A stretch of 59,893 nt of DNA from Allobosea sp. Its GTDB lineage: Bacteria; Pseudomonadota; Alphaproteobacteria; Rhizobiales; Beijerinckiaceae. Below the pieces are notes generated by a model. That model searched no databases and was not told the DNA's origin. It was given only the letters and a program-made list of their open reading frames with translations. The stretch spans positions 1 through 59,893 of the forward strand of contig NZ_JAUYTP010000084.1 in the NCBI RefSeq assembly GCF_030695125.1, given 5' to 3'. The translations under genes and the position numbers were made by a program. How positions within the stretch are numbered: position 1 is the stretch's first letter; each line of letters begins with the position of its first letter. Positions 17,512 through 25,994 of this stretch are shown here, in pieces.

Positions 17512-19851
17512 ATGCACCCCCCAACCTCTCCTCGCGTCAACGATCAGGGATTGCGCGACGAGGTCTACATTTCGCTGGTGCGCTCGCTCTATGCCGATCC
17601 GCGAACCCTGCTGATCGGGTCGAGCGGGACGGTGCTGGCTGCGTTCGTCAGTGCGGCAATGACGCAGCATCCGGCGTTCTATGTTTGCGCCGTCGTCCTG
17701 CTCGCCCTGACGCTGATCCGCACCGCCGATGTCGCGCAGTTCAAGGCGGCCGACCGGCAGATCGGCAACCCCGGCGACGCCGCGCGCTGGGAGCGGCGCT
17801 ACACCGTCTTCTCGTCGGCCTATATCTTGGTGCTGGGCACCTGGTCATTTCTCAGTTTTGCCCTGGACGCCAGCGCCCCCGTCCAGCTCCTCGCCTTCTC
17901 GATGACCCTGGCGAACATGATCGGCGTCGCCGGCCGCAACTATGGCAGCCGCATGCTGGTGCTGGCCCAGCTGAGTTGCGCCGGCGTGCCCCTGCTGGCG
18001 GGCCTCGTCCTGGGCGGCAACGGCCATTACGCGATCGTCGCCTGCGTTCTCGGCCCCTTCCTGCTCAGCTTCAAGGCGATCGCCGACAAGCTCCGCGCGA
18101 CGCTGACGACAGCCATCGTCTCGGCCAAGCGCGAGCGCCTGCTCGCGTCCCGTCTCGAGGCTGCCCTCGACAACATGGCGCATGGCCTGTGCATGTTCGA
18201 TGGCGAAGGCAGGCTGTCGCTGGTCAATCGCCGCCTTCCCGCCATCATGGGCCTGCCCGCCGGTCTGGCCGTGCCCGGCCGCAGCATCGGCCGCTTTCTC
18301 ATCTGCTGCCAGCGCGCGGGCCTGATCGGCCGCACCCAGTTGCGCAGTCTCGTCCTTGCCGCGCGCCTCGCCCTGCGGGATCAGAGCGAGGCGCGGCTGA
18401 CCGCCAGTCTCGCCAACGGCCACATCCTCGAACTCACCTTCCGGATCTCGGGCGTCGAAGGAACGGTCGTGGTGATCGAGGACATCACCGAGCAGCGCCT
18501 GCAGGAGGACACGATCCGCCAGCTCGCGCATTACGACCCGCTCACCGGCCTCCCGAACCGCAGTCTGTTGAAGACCCATCTGCAGACACGGATGGCCAGC
18601 GCGGATAACGGCTTCGCAATCCTGTTCATCGATCTCGATCACTTCAAGAAGGTCAACGATACGCTGGGCCATCCCTATGGCGATGCCCTTCTGATCGAGG
18701 TGGCGCGCCGGCTGGCGGCGCTGCTGGATTCCGCATCCCTGATTGCGCGGCTCGGCGGCGACGAATTCGTGGTGGTCATGCCCGGCATGGTCGATCGCTG
18801 CGCGCTGGAACAGATCACAGCCCGCGTCGGCGCCAGCCTGTTCCAGCCTTACGAGATCGAGGGCAACGCCATCGTCACCAGCGCGAGCATCGGCATCGCG
18901 ATCAGCCCGGACGACGGGCGCGACGCCGACATCGTCATCCGCAATGCCGACCTCGCGCTCTATGCAGCCAAGTCCGCCGGCCGAGGCTGCGCCCGCTTCT
19001 ACGACGCCGGCATGATCGACGCCGCGCGCGCGCGCCGCCTCGTCGAGATCGACCTGCGGGAGGCATTGGCTCGCGACGAATTCGAGATCTTCTACCAGCC
19101 GATCGTCGCGATCGGCACCGGCCGGATCACGAGCTGCGAGGCCTTGCTGCGCTGGCGCCATCCCGAGAAGGGGATCGTGGCGCCCGGCGATTTCATCGGA
19201 ATCGCCGAGGAGGTCGGGCTGATCACGCAGATCGGCCGCGTCGTGCTCGACAAGGCGTGCCGGGAGGCGACGCTGTGGCCCGAGAGCGTCTCGGTTGCAG
19301 TCAACATCTCGGCCATCCACTTTCGCGGCGATGTCATCGTCAAGGACGTGAGCGACGCGCTCACCCGCTCGGGACTGAAGGCCACGAGGCTCGTGATCGA
19401 GCTCACGGAATCGGCCCTGATGCAGGACGATGCCCTGGCCCTGTCGACCCTCACGCGACTGCGCGATCTCGGCGTCGGGATCTCGCTGGACGATTTCGGA
19501 ACGGGCTATTCGAGCCTGAGCTATCTCCAGTCCTTCCCCTTCCACAAGATCAAGATCGACCGGTCCTTCGTCTCCGGCGGCCGCGAGACACGGAAGGACC
19601 AGACCCTGCTGGTCGGCATCGCCCGCCTGTGCAAGGAGCTCGGCCTGACGGTCGTCGCGGAAGGCGTCGAGACGGCCGAGCAGCTCGACGGCCTCGTGAA
19701 GATGGGCGCGATCGACGAGGTTCAGGGCTATCTGCTCGCCCGCCCCCAGGCGACCCCGCTGGTTCGCCAGCTGATCGGCACCTTCGCGGCGCGGTCCCTG
19801 ACCGCGACGGTCGAGCGCCCGAATGTGCGCCGTCTGGCCCGCCGGACGTGA
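17512..19851 (+). CDS. membrane-anchored GGDEF-EAL cyclic-di-GMP signalling protein
   Basis: About 779 residues. The N-terminal third has several hydrophobic helices, followed by a PAS-like region (about residues 210-330), a GGDEF domain with intact GGDEF at 415-419 and an EAL domain with EALLRW near 543 and DDFGTGYSS near 660. Both cyclase and phosphodiesterase signatures look intact. The RxxD inhibitory site before GGDEF reads DSAS, so product feedback inhibition is probably lost. The ATG at 17512 has an AAGGA-type ribosome site; a GTG ten codons upstream is the alternative. TTAACC half-sites lie upstream at about 17387 and 17463. Confidence 0.93.
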   Translation: MHPPTSPRVNDQGLRDEVYISLVRSLYADPRTLLIGSSGTVLAAFVSAAMTQHPAFYVCAVVLLALTLIRTADVAQFKAADRQIGNPGDAARWERRYTVFSSAYILVLGTWSFLSFALDASAPVQLLAFSMTLANMIGVAGRNYGSRMLVLAQLSCAGVPLLAGLVLGGNGHYAIVACVLGPFLLSFKAIADKLRATLTTAIVSAKRERLLASRLEAALDNMAHGLCMFDGEGRLSLVNRRLPAIMGLPAGLAVPGRSIGRFLICCQRAGLIGRTQLRSLVLAARLALRDQSEARLTASLANGHILELTFRISGVEGTVVVIEDITEQRLQEDTIRQLAHYDPLTGLPNRSLLKTHLQTRMASADNGFAILFIDLDHFKKVNDTLGHPYGDALLIEVARRLAALLDSASLIARLGGDEFVVVMPGMVDRCALEQITARVGASLFQPYEIEGNAIVTSASIGIAISPDDGRDADIVIRNADLALYAAKSAGRGCARFYDAGMIDAARARRLVEIDLREALARDEFEIFYQPIVAIGTGRITSCEALLRWRHPEKGIVAPGDFIGIAEEVGLITQIGRVVLDKACREATLWPESVSVAVNISAIHFRGDVIVKDVSDALTRSGLKATRLVIELTESALMQDDALALSTLTRLRDLGVGISLDDFGTGYSSLSYLQSFPFHKIKIDRSFVSGGRETRKDQTLLVGIARLCKELGLTVVAEGVETAEQLDGLVKMGAIDEVQGYLLARPQATPLVRQLIGTFAARSLTATVERPNVRRLARRT

Positions 19852-19970
19852 CGGCGGGTTGATACCCGTCGCATCTCTGTCGCAGATCCGCGGACGACCA
19901 CCCTGAACGACGGTGGGTCTGGCGCATTCTTGTGCAGACTCCGCCTTGACGACTCTGTTTCGCCGCGCCG

Positions 19971-19992
19971 ATGGTTAAGATCTCTTAACCAT
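19971..19992. promoter_or_regulatory. dyad of two TTAACCAT half-sites (CtrA-type) before the acyltransferase gene
   Basis: ATGGTTAAGA and TCTTAACCAT form a perfect inverted repeat around a two-base centre. Each arm contains TTAACCAT, a half-site known for the cell-cycle regulator CtrA, giving TTAA-N6-TTAA with conserved flanks. It ends 13 bases before the ATG at 20006, close to the ribosome-binding region, where a bound regulator would more likely repress than activate. The dyad is seen; the regulator is inferred. Confidence 0.55.
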
Positions 19993-20005
19993 AGTCGGTC
20001 GCATC

Positions 20006-20734
20006 ATGGTCCTCGCCGTCGCACACCAAACGCTGTCCTTGAACGACCGCGTCATGCGTGCGCTCGACCGGGTCGAGTACCGCCTCGCCGTCGATGCGGA
20101 GGCACGCGATCGCATCTTCAACCTGCGCTATCGCGCCTATCTGCGCGAGGGTGCGATCGCGCCCAGCGATGACGAGCGCTTCACCGATCCCGTCGACGAC
20201 CAGCCGAACTGCCTGATCTTCGGCGTCTACGCGGATGGCGATCTGGCCGGAGCCATCCGCATCAGCCTCACCGTGCCGGGGCTGCCGCAGGTTCCGACCG
20301 CCAGCGTCTTTCCCGACGATATCCTCCCCCAGATCGAGGCCGGCCTCGTGCTGGTCGATCCGACGCGATTCGTCGCCGACGCGGCCTGGTCGCGCGAACT
20401 GCCGGAGCTTCCCTATCTGACGCTGCGGCTGCCCTGGCTGGCGATGGAGCATTTCGGCGCCGACATCATGCTGGCGGCGGTGCGGCCCGAGCATTACCCG
20501 TTCTACCGCCGGCTCTGGGGCAACACGGTCGTCAGCGCGCCGCGTCTCTATCCCGGCCTCGCCAAACCCGTTCTGCTGTCGCAGCTCGACTACGGCAAGG
20601 CCGCACCGCGCGTCCACGCGCTCTATCCGTTCTTCAGGGCCCGCGAGGATGAGCGCGAGACCATCTTCGGCGCAGGGGTCATCGCGTGGCCCTCCGTTGC
20701 CGGACGACAGGCTCCGCGAGCAAGACCGGTCTGA
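20006..20734 (+). CDS. FeeM-like N-acyl amino acid synthase / GNAT-fold acyltransferase
   Basis: The 242-residue protein has the N-terminal pattern of the FeeM/autoinducer-synthase-like fold: VEYRLAVDAEARDRIFNLRYRAYLREG, an arginine-rich loop followed by a GNAT core (GVYADGDLAGAIRISL). FeeM enzymes join a fatty acyl group from acyl-carrier protein to an amino acid amine. The partner substrate cannot be told here. It converges with the downstream cyclopropane synthase gene and has a CtrA-type dyad at its start. An acyl-homoserine-lactone synthase is a less likely alternative because no LuxR gene is adjacent. Confidence 0.75.
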   Translation: MVLAVAHQTLSLNDRVMRALDRVEYRLAVDAEARDRIFNLRYRAYLREGAIAPSDDERFTDPVDDQPNCLIFGVYADGDLAGAIRISLTVPGLPQVPTASVFPDDILPQIEAGLVLVDPTRFVADAAWSRELPELPYLTLRLPWLAMEHFGADIMLAAVRPEHYPFYRRLWGNTVVSAPRLYPGLAKPVLLSQLDYGKAAPRVHALYPFFRAREDERETIFGAGVIAWPSVAGRQAPRARPV

Positions 20735-20786
20735 TCGCAGCGGCCCTGGCTGCGGACCGGTCGACTGGGGGCGGTCCAGTTGCCCC

Positions 20787-22046
20787 TCAGCGCGGTCCCG
20801 ACTCCGCGTTCCGGTTCACCGTAATGGCAAACAACCCGACATCGGTCGCCGCGCTGCGGAAGCCGCCCTCGCAATAGCAGAGATAGAATTCCCACATCCG
20901 GCGGAACGGCTCGTCGAAGCCCAGCGGCCCGATCGACTGCCACTGCACCAGGAAGCGCCGGCGCCATTCCTGCAGCGTCAGCGCGTAGCTGTCGCCGAAG
21001 CTGAAGCGCTCCGCCAAGCTCAGACCCGCGGCGGCGATCTGCTCGCGCATCGCGGTCGGCGACGGCAGCAGCCCGCCGGGAAAGATGTAGTGCTGGATGA
21101 AATCGGCCCCGCTCGCATAGGAGGCGAAGCGGCTGTCCTCGATCGTGATCGCCTGCAGCACGATCCGCCCGTCCGGCTTCAGGCAGTTGCGCAGGGTTGC
21201 AAAATAGCTCGGCCAGAATTCGCGCCCGACGGCCTCGATCATCTCGATCGAGACGATGCGGTCGAACTGCCCCGTCGTGTCGCGGTAATCCTGCAGCCGC
21301 AGATCGACCCGGTCTGACAAGCCGGCCGCCGCGACCCGCTGCTGCGCATAGGCGAGTTGCGAGGGCGAGAGCGTGATCCCCGTGACATGGCAGCCCTCGC
21401 GGGCCAGCCGCTCCGCCAGCGCGCCCCAGCCGCAGCCGATCTCGAGCACGCGCTCGCCACCCTTCAGCTGCAGTCGCTCGACGATCAGGTCGAGCTTGGC
21501 GGCCTGCGCCTCCTCCAGCGTCTGTCCCGGCTGCGTGTAGAGCGCCGAGGAATAGGTCATGCTCTCGTCGAGCCATTGCGCGTAGAAGGCGTTGCCCAGG
21601 TCGTAATGCGCCGTGATGTTGCGCGCACTGCCGCGCTTTGTGTTCGCCCGGCCCAGATGCAGCGCCCGGGTGATCAGCCGGGCCGGCCAGGAGCCCGAAA
21701 TCAGCGCCCGGACCGTATGATCGTTGACCGCGGCGAGTTCGATCACCGCCGTCATGTCGGGGCTGGTGAAATCGCCGTCGCAATAGGCGCGCGCGAAGCC
21801 GATATCGCTCTGCAGAACCAGCCGCCGGATCGCACGCCAGCGCTTCAGCACGATGGTGGCATCCGGCCCCGGCTCCGGGGCCTGCTGCACGAGCACCTCG
21901 CCTTCCGGCGTTACGACGGTGAGCCGGCCGCGCGCCAGCCTCGCCATCAGCCTCGCCAGAAACGACCGCGACAGCCCCAGGCTCCAATCCACGGCCGGTC
22001 TGGCCGGGCGATCGATGGGCTCCTGCTGCGTCTGTCTGGTCGTCAT
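20787..22046 (-). CDS. cfa: cyclopropane-fatty-acyl-phospholipid synthase
   Basis: About 419 residues. The N-terminal lipid-binding region is followed by a SAM-dependent methyltransferase fold with VLEIGCGWGALAERLA and the family motif ITLSPSQLAYA. It transfers a methylene group to unsaturated phospholipid acyl chains. The ATG at 22046 is preferred; the frame also allows a GTG at 22052. A second, shorter family member is encoded nearby (22697-23722), so this is the probable genuine Cfa. It forms part of the membrane-lipid stress region. Confidence 0.92.
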   Translation of the reverse strand: MTTRQTQQEPIDRPARPAVDWSLGLSRSFLARLMARLARGRLTVVTPEGEVLVQQAPEPGPDATIVLKRWRAIRRLVLQSDIGFARAYCDGDFTSPDMTAVIELAAVNDHTVRALISGSWPARLITRALHLGRANTKRGSARNITAHYDLGNAFYAQWLDESMTYSSALYTQPGQTLEEAQAAKLDLIVERLQLKGGERVLEIGCGWGALAERLAREGCHVTGITLSPSQLAYAQQRVAAAGLSDRVDLRLQDYRDTTGQFDRIVSIEMIEAVGREFWPSYFATLRNCLKPDGRIVLQAITIEDSRFASYASGADFIQHYIFPGGLLPSPTAMREQIAAAGLSLAERFSFGDSYALTLQEWRRRFLVQWQSIGPLGFDEPFRRMWEFYLCYCEGGFRSAATDVGLFAITVNRNAESGPR

Positions 22047-22272
22047 GGCCACCTTACCGATTCAGGCTGGAACGCAGCCACGGTCTCGACGTTGGTTGAG
22101 GACGTCGGAAGGTCGCCGCAGGCGCTCCACGGAGCGGAGCATTGGAAACTGATACGCTGCGTCGACGCAAACAGATTTGCAGACCCGGCGGTTCGCGGTG
22201 TTGTCCCGCCATGGCCGACCAATCCGTCGAGCGCGCGCCGCCGTATTGCCCAGTAACGGGTTGGAGAGACAC

Positions 22273-22686
22273 ATGACGTTTATCGCAGCTTATCTCGTCT
22301 TTCTTCTCGTTTTCGGCGTGATCGACGTGATCTGGCTCTCGATCATGGCCGGTGCGCTCTATCGCCCCGCGCTCGGCGCGCTTCTTCTGGACAAGATCAG
22401 GTGGGCCCCTGCGCTGCTGTTTTACTTCGCGTTCCCGGCCTTGCTGATCCATTTCGCCTTGATGCCCGCCTTGCAGGAAGCCTCCGCGACCGCGGCGTTC
22501 ACGAACGGGGCGCTGCTCGGCCTTCTCGCCTATGGCACCTATGATCTGACCAATTACGCGACCTTGCGTCCCTGGACGCTGAAGATCACGGTGGCGGACC
22601 TGTTCTATGGAGCCATCGTGGCCGGCGTTTCGACGCTAGCCGCGTTCAGCGCGGTGGTCGCAATGCGGGGCTGGGGCTGGCTCTGA
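22273..22686 (+). CDS. DUF2177 family membrane protein
   Basis: A 137-residue protein with about four membrane helices and the DUF2177 signature GLLAYGTYDLTNYATLRPW. The function of the family is unknown; its members often sit beside cyclopropane synthase and DUF1295 genes, as here. The ATG at 22273 has a GGAGAG ribosome site. It is transcribed opposite to both flanking methyltransferase genes. Confidence 0.88.
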   Translation: MTFIAAYLVFLLVFGVIDVIWLSIMAGALYRPALGALLLDKIRWAPALLFYFAFPALLIHFALMPALQEASATAAFTNGALLGLLAYGTYDLTNYATLRPWTLKITVADLFYGAIVAGVSTLAAFSAVVAMRGWGWL

Positions 22687-22696
22687 GAGCGGCGGG

Positions 22697-23722
22697 TCAG
22701 CGCGGTCGCAGCCGATAGTGCCCGACGCCCCATGATTCCCCCGAAGCGTGACCGAACAGGCCGCTGGTCGCCAGGAAGAACAGCCGCCAGCGCCGCCGCC
22801 ACAGCGCGGCATCGGCGCCGTAGACATCCGCGAGGATCGGATCGATCACCGGCAGGTTGCTGTCGAAATTGACCAGCCAGTCCTCGGCGGTGCGGCGGTA
22901 ATGCTCGCCGCTCCAGTGCCATTCCTGCTCGACCTGGAACAGCTCCGGAAAGCAATGGATCAGCCGCCGGCTCGGCATCAAACCGCCGGTGAAGAAATGC
23001 TGGGCGATCCAGTCGGATTTGTCGTTGACGTCGAAGCGATAGCAGGCTGCGCGATGCGTGAAGACGTGCAGGAACAGCCGCCCGTCGGGCTGCAACCAGC
23101 CGCGCGCGCGCGCCAGAAGCTCCGCCCAGTTCGCCATATGCTCGAACATCTCGACAGAGACGATGCGGTCGAACCCGCCGTCGCACTGGAAGGCGTTCAT
23201 GTCGGCGGTGACGATGCGCAGATTGCTCAGCCCCCGCGCGGCAATCTCGCCTTCGATGAAGGCCCGCTGCGAAGCGGAGTTCGAGACCGCGACGATCTCG
23301 GCCCGTGGCAGGCGCTCCGCCATGAACAGCGACAGCGACCCCCAGCCACAGCCGAGCTCTAGAATGCGCTGGCCGTCCGCGAGGCCGGCATGCTCGACAG
23401 TCAGTTCGAGCGCGCGGATTTCGGCCTGATCGAGCGTCGTTGCGGCCGTCTCGTAATAGCAGGACGAGTATTTGCGCCGCGCCCCGAGAACCGTCTGGAA
23501 GAAGGCCGCCGGCACCTCGTAATGCTGCTGGTTGGCGGCATCTGTATGCCTAGCGACCGGATAGGCTGCCATGGCGCGCACGAACTCGGCGTCGGGCTGG
23601 ACACCGTCCTGCCGAAGCGTGCGGTCCGTCCGGCCGACGAGCGTCGCAATGCCCGCCCGGCTGACGAAGTCCGGCAAGGGGATGCGCTCGCCCCAGGCTC
23701 CGAGCTTCTCGATCAAGGTCAT
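22697..23722 (-). CDS. SAM-dependent methyltransferase of the cyclopropane synthase family (UfaM-like candidate)
   Basis: A 341-residue methyltransferase with ILELGCGWGSLSLFMAERLP as the SAM site and the family motifs YSSCYYE and VEMFEHM. It is shorter than classical Cfa and is the last gene of the sigma-chrR-DUF1295 operon, four bases after the DUF1295 stop. In Rhodobacter sphaeroides, RpoE-controlled relatives named UfaM methylate unsaturated acyl chains on the way to furan fatty acids. Gene context and length support that role, but cyclopropanation cannot be excluded from sequence alone. Confidence 0.85.
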   Translation of the reverse strand: MTLIEKLGAWGERIPLPDFVSRAGIATLVGRTDRTLRQDGVQPDAEFVRAMAAYPVARHTDAANQQHYEVPAAFFQTVLGARRKYSSCYYETAATTLDQAEIRALELTVEHAGLADGQRILELGCGWGSLSLFMAERLPRAEIVAVSNSASQRAFIEGEIAARGLSNLRIVTADMNAFQCDGGFDRIVSVEMFEHMANWAELLARARGWLQPDGRLFLHVFTHRAACYRFDVNDKSDWIAQHFFTGGLMPSRRLIHCFPELFQVEQEWHWSGEHYRRTAEDWLVNFDSNLPVIDPILADVYGADAALWRRRWRLFFLATSGLFGHASGESWGVGHYRLRPR

Positions 23723-23726
23723 GGGT

Positions 23727-24539
23727 TCAGGCGCTCCGGGCGGCCGGCGGCCAGGGCAGCAGCGCACTGGTGCGGCGCTGATAGGCCCGGTAGGCCTCGC
23801 CATGCTTGGCGACCATATGCTCTTCCAGCGGCGGGATGCCGGAGATCTTGGTGAGCAGCAGCGTCATCGCCAGCGGCGCCAGTACGGCGACGAAGCCGAA
23901 GGCGTAGCCCGAGGCTGCGATCGCGATGGCGGGGTAGGACGCCCACAGCACGCATTCGAAAAAGTAGTTCGGATGCCGCGACCAGGCCCAGAGCCCGCTG
24001 TCGCAGATCTTGCCCTTGTTGGCCGGGTTCTGCGCAAAGGCCCGCAACTGCCGGTCTGCGACCGCACCGCCGCCGACGCCGAGCGCGAAGACCAGCACGC
24101 CGACCAGATCCTGCAGGCCGAGGCTGGGCGCCGGGTTGTGTGCCGCCAGCACGATCGCGATGGCGAGCGGCGCGCTTGCCAGAGCCTGCATCATCATGAA
24201 CTTGAACATCTGGCGGTCCTTGTCGGCCCCCCAGTCGCGCTTGAGCTTGGCATAGCGCGGATCGTCCGAAATGCCGCGGGTGCGCGAGGCGACGTGCAGC
24301 CCCAGCCGCAGCGCCCAGGCCGCCGCCAGAGCCGCCACCAGCAGGCGCCGCGACAGCGGCCCCTCGCCGAACGGCAGAAGCGCGCCGATGATGCCGGTGG
24401 CGCCGAGCCCGAAGGTCCAGACCGCGTCAATCCAGCCCGAATTGCCGGTGCGGCGCTCGATCAGCCACGCCGTGCTCATCGCGACCGCCATCAGCGCCGC
24501 GACGGTTGCGAGCGCCAGACCGAAGGAGGCGACGCTCAC
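23727..24539 (-). CDS. DUF1295 family membrane protein (steroid 5-alpha-reductase-like)
   Basis: The 270-residue protein has about seven membrane helices and the C-terminal pattern GLWAWSRHPNYFFE, typical of DUF1295 and related membrane reductases or methyltransferases. It could reduce or modify a lipid using NADPH or SAM; the reaction is not known. The GTG start overlaps the chrR stop as GTGA, showing translational coupling. It is the third gene of the sigma-factor operon. Confidence 0.9.
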   Translation of the reverse strand: MSVASFGLALATVAALMAVAMSTAWLIERRTGNSGWIDAVWTFGLGATGIIGALLPFGEGPLSRRLLVAALAAAWALRLGLHVASRTRGISDDPRYAKLKRDWGADKDRQMFKFMMMQALASAPLAIAIVLAAHNPAPSLGLQDLVGVLVFALGVGGGAVADRQLRAFAQNPANKGKICDSGLWAWSRHPNYFFECVLWASYPAIAIAASGYAFGFVAVLAPLAMTLLLTKISGIPPLEEHMVAKHGEAYRAYQRRTSALLPWPPAARSA

Positions 24540-25165
24540 AGCCGCACCAGCGGTTGCAGCATGCGGCCGAGCCAGCCCTTGAAGCGGACCTCGCCTGTCA
24601 ACGCGACGATGCAGGTGCAGCCCTCGACGGGATCGACATGCGGGTGGTGCTCGTGGTCCTCGTTCGCTTCGTCGAAATCGCCGCGAGCGAAGCGGCCATA
24701 TTCGTGCTCATAGGCTCCGGCGAGGATCGTGGTCCATTCGTTGCCGGTGTGGCGATGCTCGGGAAGACGCGTTCCAGGCGCGGCCCGCAGCATGAAGACG
24801 CGGGCCTCCGCGCCGGGCACATGCACGCGCCGCAGCGACACCCCTCGCCCGATCATGTGCCAGCGCCCCAATTCATAAGGCTGCAGCACGCGCGGCACGC
24901 CGGCCTCGCGACGCGGTGCGGGGCTGCGGCCCAACTCGCGACCGCCCCCGAGGCGCGCCAGCGCGTCCTCGGCCGAGGACAGCATCGGCACGGCCTCGCC
25001 GCGCGCCAGCACCGCGCCGCCGATCGCGTCGATCTCGCGCAGCGCATCGGCCGAGGCCGGGTTCATTTCGACATGGGCGGCCACGACAAGCGACATGCCC
25101 TCGTCCAGCCGGCCTGCGGCAAAGCCGGCCAAAGTCTCGTCCGACGCCAAATGCCGGGCGTTCAT
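24536..25165 (-). CDS. chrR: ChrR-family anti-sigma factor lacking the zinc CxxC
   Basis: This 209-residue protein has the two ChrR parts: an N-terminal anti-sigma domain and a C-terminal cupin with LPEHRHTGNEWTTIL as metal ligands. In R. sphaeroides ChrR, His6, His31, Cys35 and Cys38 bind the zinc needed to hold RpoE. Here His5 and His31 align, but positions 35 and 38 are Asn and Ser (HVEMNPAS). The cupin ligands remain. The gene overlaps the sigma factor gene by four bases. It should sequester the sigma factor until singlet oxygen or peroxide triggers release, perhaps by a modified mechanism. Confidence 0.9.
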   Translation of the reverse strand: MNARHLASDETLAGFAAGRLDEGMSLVVAAHVEMNPASADALREIDAIGGAVLARGEAVPMLSSAEDALARLGGGRELGRSPAPRREAGVPRVLQPYELGRWHMIGRGVSLRRVHVPGAEARVFMLRAAPGTRLPEHRHTGNEWTTILAGAYEHEYGRFARGDFDEANEDHEHHPHVDPVEGCTCIVALTGEVRFKGWLGRMLQPLVRL

Positions 25166-25701
25166 CGCAGATCCTCCAGATGCCGGCGCAGATGCGCCAT
25201 TGCGAGCCGCAGTCGCGACTTCACTGTCCCGAGCGGGATCGACAGCCTGTTGGCGACGTCCTGGTGGCTGAATCCCTCGAGAAAGGCGAGTTCGACGACC
25301 CGGTACTGCTCCTTCGACAAACCCGTCAGTGCCTGGCGCACGCGGGCGTCGCGTTCCGAGCCGGAGATCACCTGGTCGGGCTGCTCCGGCCCCTCCTCCT
25401 CGAGGATTTCGAACACCTGCGACAGGCGCGAGCGCTTTTCGCGGCGGGCGTGGTCGATCCTGAGATTACGCGCGATCGTCGCGATCCAGGTGCTGGCGCC
25501 GGCCTTGGTCGGGTCGAACAAGGCGGCCTTGCGCCAGACCGTCATCAGCGTTTCCTGCGCCAGTTCCTCGGCCAGGTCGGGCGGGGTACCGCCGCGCATC
25601 AGCAGGCCCTTCACGCGGGGTGCGAAATGGTCGAACAACCGCGCGAAGGCCTGCCGGTCGGCGGAAGACGCGATGGCCTGGACGAGGGCGTCTGCATCCA
25701 T
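25162..25701 (-). CDS. rpoE: ECF sigma factor, RpoE/ECF11 group
   Basis: About 179 residues with sigma region 2 (ELAQETLMTVWRKAALFD, then TIARNLRIDHARR) and region 4 (LEGFSHQDVANRLSIPLGTVKSRL). In photosynthetic and related alphaproteobacteria such sigma factors drive the response to singlet oxygen with ChrR as partner, which is encoded next. The frame is open further upstream, but the ATG at 25701 is chosen because the family starts there and a matching promoter at 25787-25816 would make longer forms impossible. First gene of a four-gene operon. Confidence 0.93.
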   Translation of the reverse strand: MDADALVQAIASSADRQAFARLFDHFAPRVKGLLMRGGTPPDLAEELAQETLMTVWRKAALFDPTKAGASTWIATIARNLRIDHARREKRSRLSQVFEILEEEGPEQPDQVISGSERDARVRQALTGLSKEQYRVVELAFLEGFSHQDVANRLSIPLGTVKSRLRLAMAHLRRHLEDLR

Positions 25702-25786
25702 GGGAACGGTAATCGAACCTCTTCGCACCCTGGCGGGAACCAGGGGTCGTATCTTGAATGCCGTTTCGGACGTTGCGAACATGCCA

Positions 25787-25816
25787 GCTTTACGCAAGCG
25801 GTTCGCATCTGGATCA
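25787..25816 (-). promoter_or_regulatory. RpoE-type promoter for the sigma factor operon
   Basis: Reading the minus strand, TGATCC is followed by an 18-base spacer and TAAAGC. This fits the known RpoE/ECF11 pattern (TGATC at -35 and TAA-type -10). It lies about 86 bases before the ATG at 25701 and implies autoregulation of the sigma gene. The promoter is a sequence match only. Confidence 0.6.
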
Positions 25817-25935
25817 GCCGGCGGTCGGAGTGCCATGCATCAGATGGCGGCACGATCGCAAGCCGCAAGGTTCAGCGGAAGCCTGCACACCATGATGGAG
25901 GTGCCGTGCGCTGGCGAGCGCGATCCGCATTTGCC

Positions 25936-25965
25936 TGAACCGATCACGCAGGCCAGACGTAACAC
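25936..25965 (+). promoter_or_regulatory. RpoE-type promoter for the divergent oxidoreductase operon
   Basis: The plus strand reads TGAACC, an 18-base spacer, then TAACAC, 29 bases before the ATG at 25995. It differs from the ideal -35 (TGATCC) by one base and shares the spacing of the opposite promoter at 25787-25816. It supports joint control of the two divergent operons by the same sigma factor. Confidence 0.5.
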
Positions 25966-25994
25966 AGGCACATCCCCGCGGCGAAGGGCGGTTC

